DNA of 64,000 bases, from assembly GCF_900601905.1 (NCBI RefSeq), contig NZ_UWFA01000259.1, positions 186,001 to 250,000 of the forward strand. The letters run 5' to 3'. The notes beneath the pieces are model-generated. The model made no database searches. It worked only from the letters and a program-made list of their open reading frames with translations, and had not been told where the DNA came from. Source of the DNA: Pseudomonas viridiflava (GTDB lineage Bacteria; Pseudomonadota; Gammaproteobacteria; Pseudomonadales; Pseudomonadaceae). Numbering within the stretch: position 1 is the first letter of the stretch; each line of letters opens with the position of its first letter. The translations under genes and the position numbers were made by a program. Of the stretch, positions 60,554 through 64,000 are shown piece by piece.

Positions 60554-61879
60554 TTACCCAAGGCCATACTTCTTGACCTTATCGAACAACGTGGTCTTGG
60601 CCATGCCCAGTTCCTGGCTGGCCTGGCTGAGGTTGCCGCCGCTGCGTTGCAGGGCTTCGCCGAGCAGATTCTTCTCGAAGGCTTCAACGGCTTCGGCAAA
60701 CCCCAGGCTCTGGCTATCAGTCTGACAGCCGGGCTTCTTGAACGCGGGCAAGCCCAGAGCGAAGCGCTCGGCAACGTTGCGCAGTTCGCGCACGTTACCG
60801 GGCCAGTCGTGGCTCATCAGGCTGGACAGTGTGTGCGGGTCCAGTTGCGGCGCTGCGCGATCAAAACGCAGGGCCGACAGCTGCAGGAAGTGTTCGAACA
60901 ACTGCAGGATGTCCTCGCGACGCTCGCGCAATGGCGGCAGCTCCAGCGTGACCACGTTGAGGCGGTAATAGAGGTCGCTGCGGAATTGCCCGGCTTTGCT
61001 CTGTTCGTCCAGGTCGGATTTGGTCGCCGCAATCACCCGGCAATCTACCTCCACGCTCTGGTTTGAGCCCAGTCGTTCCAGGGTGCGCTCCTGCAAAACA
61101 CGCAGCAATTTGATTTGCAGACTGATCGGCATGCTTTCTACTTCATCGAGGAACAGCGTGCCGTTGTGGGCGTGTTCGATCTTGCCGATGCGCCGTTTGC
61201 CTGCGCCAGTGAAAGCGTTGGATTCGTGGCCGAAAATTTCGCTTTCAAACAGGGTTTCCGGCAGCCCGCCGCAGTTCAGGGCGACAAATTGCTGCGAGTG
61301 GCGTCGGCTGAAATCGTGCAGGCAGCGGGCGACCAATTCCTTGCCGGTGCCGGTTTCGCCTTCGATCAGCACGTTGGCCGAGGTGTCGGCGACGTTGGCG
61401 ATCAGCGCACGCAGATTCTGCATGGCAGGGGAGCGGCCGATGATCTTGCCTTCCAGCGAGTTGCGTTCGGCCAGTTGCTTGCGCAGCGACCAGACCTCCC
61501 GGGCCAGCCCGCGCTGTTCAAGGGCGCGGCGGGTGACTTCTACCAGGCGTTCCGGGGAAAAGGGTTTTTCCATGAAGTCATAAGCGCCATCGCGCATCGC
61601 ATTGACCGCCATGGAGATGTCGCCGTGCCCGGTGATCAGCACCACGGGCAGGCTGGCGTCCCGGGCTTTCAAGCGGCTGAGCAACTCCAGGCCGTCGATG
61701 CCGGGCAGGCGGATGTCGCTGATCACGATGCCCGCAAAGTTATCGCCGATCCGCGCCAGTGCCTCTTCGGCACTGCCCACGCCTTCGCTGGGGATGTCTT
61801 CCAGCGCCAAGGCCTGCTGGCAACCGAGCAGGACATGGGGGTCGTCTTCGACGATGAGTACAGTCAGGTCAGTGGTCAT
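60554..61879 (-). CDS. dctD: C4-dicarboxylate response regulator DctD
   Basis: DctD is the sigma-54 activator that switches on C4-dicarboxylate uptake genes. The 441-residue protein has a receiver domain (Asp12-Asp13, phospho-acceptor Asp55, Lys105), an AAA+ domain with Walker A GETGTGKE (174-181) and Walker B TLFLDE (241-246), and a Fis-type HTH at the C-terminus (NLSQASQELGMAKTTLFDKVKKYG). The sigma-54 contact loop reads NAFTGA (221-226) in place of GAFTGA. It lies downstream of dctB with a REP pair between. Confidence 0.94.
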   Translation of the reverse strand: MTTDLTVLIVEDDPHVLLGCQQALALEDIPSEGVGSAEEALARIGDNFAGIVISDIRLPGIDGLELLSRLKARDASLPVVLITGHGDISMAVNAMRDGAYDFMEKPFSPERLVEVTRRALEQRGLAREVWSLRKQLAERNSLEGKIIGRSPAMQNLRALIANVADTSANVLIEGETGTGKELVARCLHDFSRRHSQQFVALNCGGLPETLFESEIFGHESNAFTGAGKRRIGKIEHAHNGTLFLDEVESMPISLQIKLLRVLQERTLERLGSNQSVEVDCRVIAATKSDLDEQSKAGQFRSDLYYRLNVVTLELPPLRERREDILQLFEHFLQLSALRFDRAAPQLDPHTLSSLMSHDWPGNVRELRNVAERFALGLPAFKKPGCQTDSQSLGFAEAVEAFEKNLLGEALQRSGGNLSQASQELGMAKTTLFDKVKKYGLG

Positions 61880-61975
61880 TTGAAGGTCTCATCGGGCGCG
61901 ACGAAAATTTTTGATTGGACATCGATCCCTGTGGGAGCGAGGTGGACTGGTCCCCATGACGGGCTTGGTGATTCC

Positions 61976-62071
61976 TTGTGGGAGCGAGCTTGCTCGCGAA
62001 GGCAATGTTCCTGCCCAGAAAATATATTTGGATGTCCCGGCCTCTTCGCGAGCAAGCTCGCTCCCACAGGT
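61976..62071. repeat. REP doublet between dctB and dctD
   Basis: TTGTGGGAGCGAGCTTGCTCGCGAAGG is mirrored by CTTCGCGAGCAAGCTCGCTCCCACAG. A partial unit (GTGGGAGCGAGGTGG) lies just before it at 61930. Confidence 0.85.
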
Positions 62072-62102
62072 AAAAATGGACTTTCCCCCGAGCTCACGGC
62101 GA

Positions 62103-63986
62103 TCATCCCGCCACCACCGGCAAACACAACACAAACTGCGTCCCGCCGCTGTCCGGGTGTTCAACACTCAGGTTGCCGCCGGTGGCAGCAGCGAGGCTGG
62201 CGGAGAGGGTCAGGCCTAGCCCCAGGCCTTGTTCGCCGGGCTTGGTGGTGAAGAACGGCTCGAACAGATGCTTGCGCGCCTCGTCGTCTATCCCGTGACC
62301 ATTGTCACGCACCTGCAGGCGATAACGATCCTCGACCAGCGCCCCTTCAAGCCATAGCTCAGGCAGCGGCTGGGCGTGCATGGCATCCAGCGCATTGCCG
62401 ATCAGATTGACCAGAATCTGTTCCAGCCGGGTCTGGTCGATCATCAATTCGGCATCGACAAAATCCTGATGCAGCGTCAGGGAAAAGTGTTCCAGCCGTC
62501 CAGCCAACAGCTGCAAGGAGGCGTCTACTGCCTTGCTCAGCCTGGCCTGGCCCTTGTCGTCGCCACGCCGGGCGAAGGCCCGCAGGCTAGCGGTGATGCG
62601 GCCCATGCGGTCGACCAGATCATTGATGGTGCGCAGGTTGGTGCTGGCGGTTTCCAGCGCGCCGCGCTCAAGGAAGCGCACGGTGTTGCCGGACAAGGTG
62701 CGCAGCGCCGCCAGCGGCTGATTCAGCTCATGAGCAATGCTGGTGGACATCTGCCCGATGGCCGCGAGTTTGCCGGCCTGCACCAGTTCATCCTGCGCTT
62801 TGCGCAAAGTGTCTTCGGCCTGCCTGCGCTCGCGAATCTGGCCCTTGAGGCGTTCGTTGCTGGCACGCAAGTGCTCGGTACGCTCGGCGATTTTGCGTTC
62901 CAGTTCGTCGTTGGCCGCCTGCAGCGCCTCGCGAGCCGCCAGCCGGGTGGACAGCACCTTGCGACGCTCATTCCAGGCGATCAACAGAAAAGCCACCAGC
63001 GCACAGGCCACGGCCACCAGCATGCCCTGGCTGCCCGCTTCGCGGCGCAGGTCTTCCAGCGGTGTGAGCAAGGTCAAGTGCCAGGGGGTGTCGCTCAGCT
63101 GCCGGGTCTGGGCCAGATAACTGACTTGTTCGTGTTCATGGTCGACGCTGGTATTGGCCGGGAAGGTCAGTTTTTCAACGCCTTCGGACAACAGTTCACG
63201 TTCCAGCGGCACCAGCTCATTAAGCGGCCACCAGTAATACTGCAGGCTGCGGGCCAGCCGCTCCTTGATTTCAGGCGTCAGCGGGCGCACTGATTTCAGG
63301 CGTCGGGCGGGGTCGCTGGAGAGAATGATGATGCCGTTCTCGTCGCTGACGAAGGCTTCCAGCCGGGCCCGCTGCCAGCGTTGTTCAAGGGCTTCGAGCT
63401 GCACTTTGATCACTGCGACGCCAATGATCTTGCCTTTCTCTTCAAGCCCATGGGCCAGGTAATAGCCGGGCTCGCCGGTGGTGCTGCCGATGCCGTAAAA
63501 ACGCCCCGGCTGGCCACGAATCGCGTCCTGAAAGTAGGCGCGGAACGAAAGGTCTTCGCCCAGATAGCTGTCGGTGTCACGCCAGTTACTGGTGGCCAGC
63601 ACCCGGCCGGTGGTGTCGAGCACATAGATGGCCCGGCTGCGGCTGCGGCGGTTGAGGCCTTCAAGGTAGTCGTTGACCTCGCCACGCAACTGCGGCGTAG
63701 GGTCGTTGAGCAATGCGGATACGCTGGATTCCAGCTCCAGCACGCTCGGCAGATAGGTGTATTTGTTGATTTCGCTTTCGAGGGTGCGCGCGTGCAGCTC
63801 AAGCTGGCGTTCGCCGCTTTCGCTCAGGCCTTTGATGCCGTTGTGTTCACTGAACAGGTAAGCGATGTAGCCCAGACCGAGCATCAGCACGATGATCAGT
63901 GGGGGCAGAAACAGGTGGCGGATCAGACGGGGTTTCACGGCGAGTGATGGCGGCGCGGCGCGATAGAGAGTGGGGTCGCATTTCAT
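62103..63986 (-). CDS. dctB: C4-dicarboxylate sensor histidine kinase DctB
   Basis: DctB senses external succinate, malate or fumarate and phosphorylates DctD. The 627-residue protein has a membrane helix at about 24-44, a periplasmic double-PAS sensor domain (45-320), a second membrane helix (322-337), a coiled coil (345-405) and a HisKA/HATPase core. The core has the phospho-acceptor His419 in SIAHELNQPLAALRT, an N box NLIGNALDA, and G boxes DNGHGI and GLGLGL. I chose the ATG at 63986, eight bases after an AGGA. The gene ends 223 bp before dctD. Confidence 0.95.
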   Translation of the reverse strand: MKCDPTLYRAAPPSLAVKPRLIRHLFLPPLIIVLMLGLGYIAYLFSEHNGIKGLSESGERQLELHARTLESEINKYTYLPSVLELESSVSALLNDPTPQLRGEVNDYLEGLNRRSRSRAIYVLDTTGRVLATSNWRDTDSYLGEDLSFRAYFQDAIRGQPGRFYGIGSTTGEPGYYLAHGLEEKGKIIGVAVIKVQLEALEQRWQRARLEAFVSDENGIIILSSDPARRLKSVRPLTPEIKERLARSLQYYWWPLNELVPLERELLSEGVEKLTFPANTSVDHEHEQVSYLAQTRQLSDTPWHLTLLTPLEDLRREAGSQGMLVAVACALVAFLLIAWNERRKVLSTRLAAREALQAANDELERKIAERTEHLRASNERLKGQIRERRQAEDTLRKAQDELVQAGKLAAIGQMSTSIAHELNQPLAALRTLSGNTVRFLERGALETASTNLRTINDLVDRMGRITASLRAFARRGDDKGQARLSKAVDASLQLLAGRLEHFSLTLHQDFVDAELMIDQTRLEQILVNLIGNALDAMHAQPLPELWLEGALVEDRYRLQVRDNGHGIDDEARKHLFEPFFTTKPGEQGLGLGLTLSASLAAATGGNLSVEHPDSGGTQFVLCLPVVAG

Positions 63987-64000
63987 CACAGTCGTCCTGA

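Overview
The window is a chromosomal segment of a Pseudomonas sensu stricto, most likely from the fluorescens/syringae side of the genus. The evidence is a complete-looking alginate operon in the Pseudomonas order, an esterase whose triad sits at Ser114/Asp168/His199 as in P. fluorescens esterase II, the acidic amino acid importer aapJQMP, the dctBD pair, the pepA-holC-valS and lptFG neighbourhoods, and many REP-type palindromes between genes. I saw no tRNA, rRNA, CRISPR or insertion sequence.

Layout: 1-13742 (minus strand) is the alginate operon algD-alg8-alg44-algK-algE-algG-algX-algL-algI-algJ. algJ runs off the left edge. About 470 nt upstream of algD lies an exact GAACTT-N17-TCCTA AlgU promoter. 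14559-22414 is housekeeping: yaaA, a NodB-like deacetylase with lost metal ligands, a PIN-PhoH2 protein, moaC-moaD-moaE, rhlB and a carboxylesterase. 22894-27056 is the aapJQMP ABC importer behind a candidate sigma-54 promoter.

27131-32731 is an A+T-richer accessory island on the minus strand and is the most interesting part. It begins with an hcp gene (type VI secretion tube/effector carrier). Downstream are two 239-residue toxin-like proteins (DUF4225-like by recollection) with near-identical N-termini and divergent C-termini. Each overlaps by 8 nt a small membrane protein of one paralogous family, five members of which are present. A decayed third toxin copy, and an hcp copy reduced by a 446-bp deletion to a 12-codon leader, show that the cassette has been duplicated and reshuffled. 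I read it as a T6SS effector-immunity array in which several membrane proteins are banked immunity genes.

32997-47974 returns to core genes: an MFS (CynX-type) transporter, an NTF2-like protein, a GIY-YIG protein, a GST, a membrane-anchored glutaredoxin, ndpA/yejK, an HU protein, rlmF, valS, a PA3833-type protein, holC, pepA, then lptF-lptG (LPS export). 48058-48568 is a non-coding element bounded by about 60-bp inverted repeats. 48602-58115 has an RDD protein, a cold-shock protein, the glycine cleavage operon gcvH-gcvP-gcvT, and metR divergent from metE. The gcvH promoter region carries a -24/-12 promoter and three GcsR/TyrR-like palindromes. 58346-63986 holds an alpha/beta hydrolase, a DsbA/FrnE protein, a GlpM-family protein and the C4-dicarboxylate two-component pair dctB-dctD.

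REP palindromes lie inside several apparent operons (algD/alg8, algL/algI, gcvP/gcvT, dctB/dctD), so they may tune expression within transcripts. Start codons below were chosen from Shine-Dalgarno spacing, gene overlaps and remembered family N-termini. No database search was possible.
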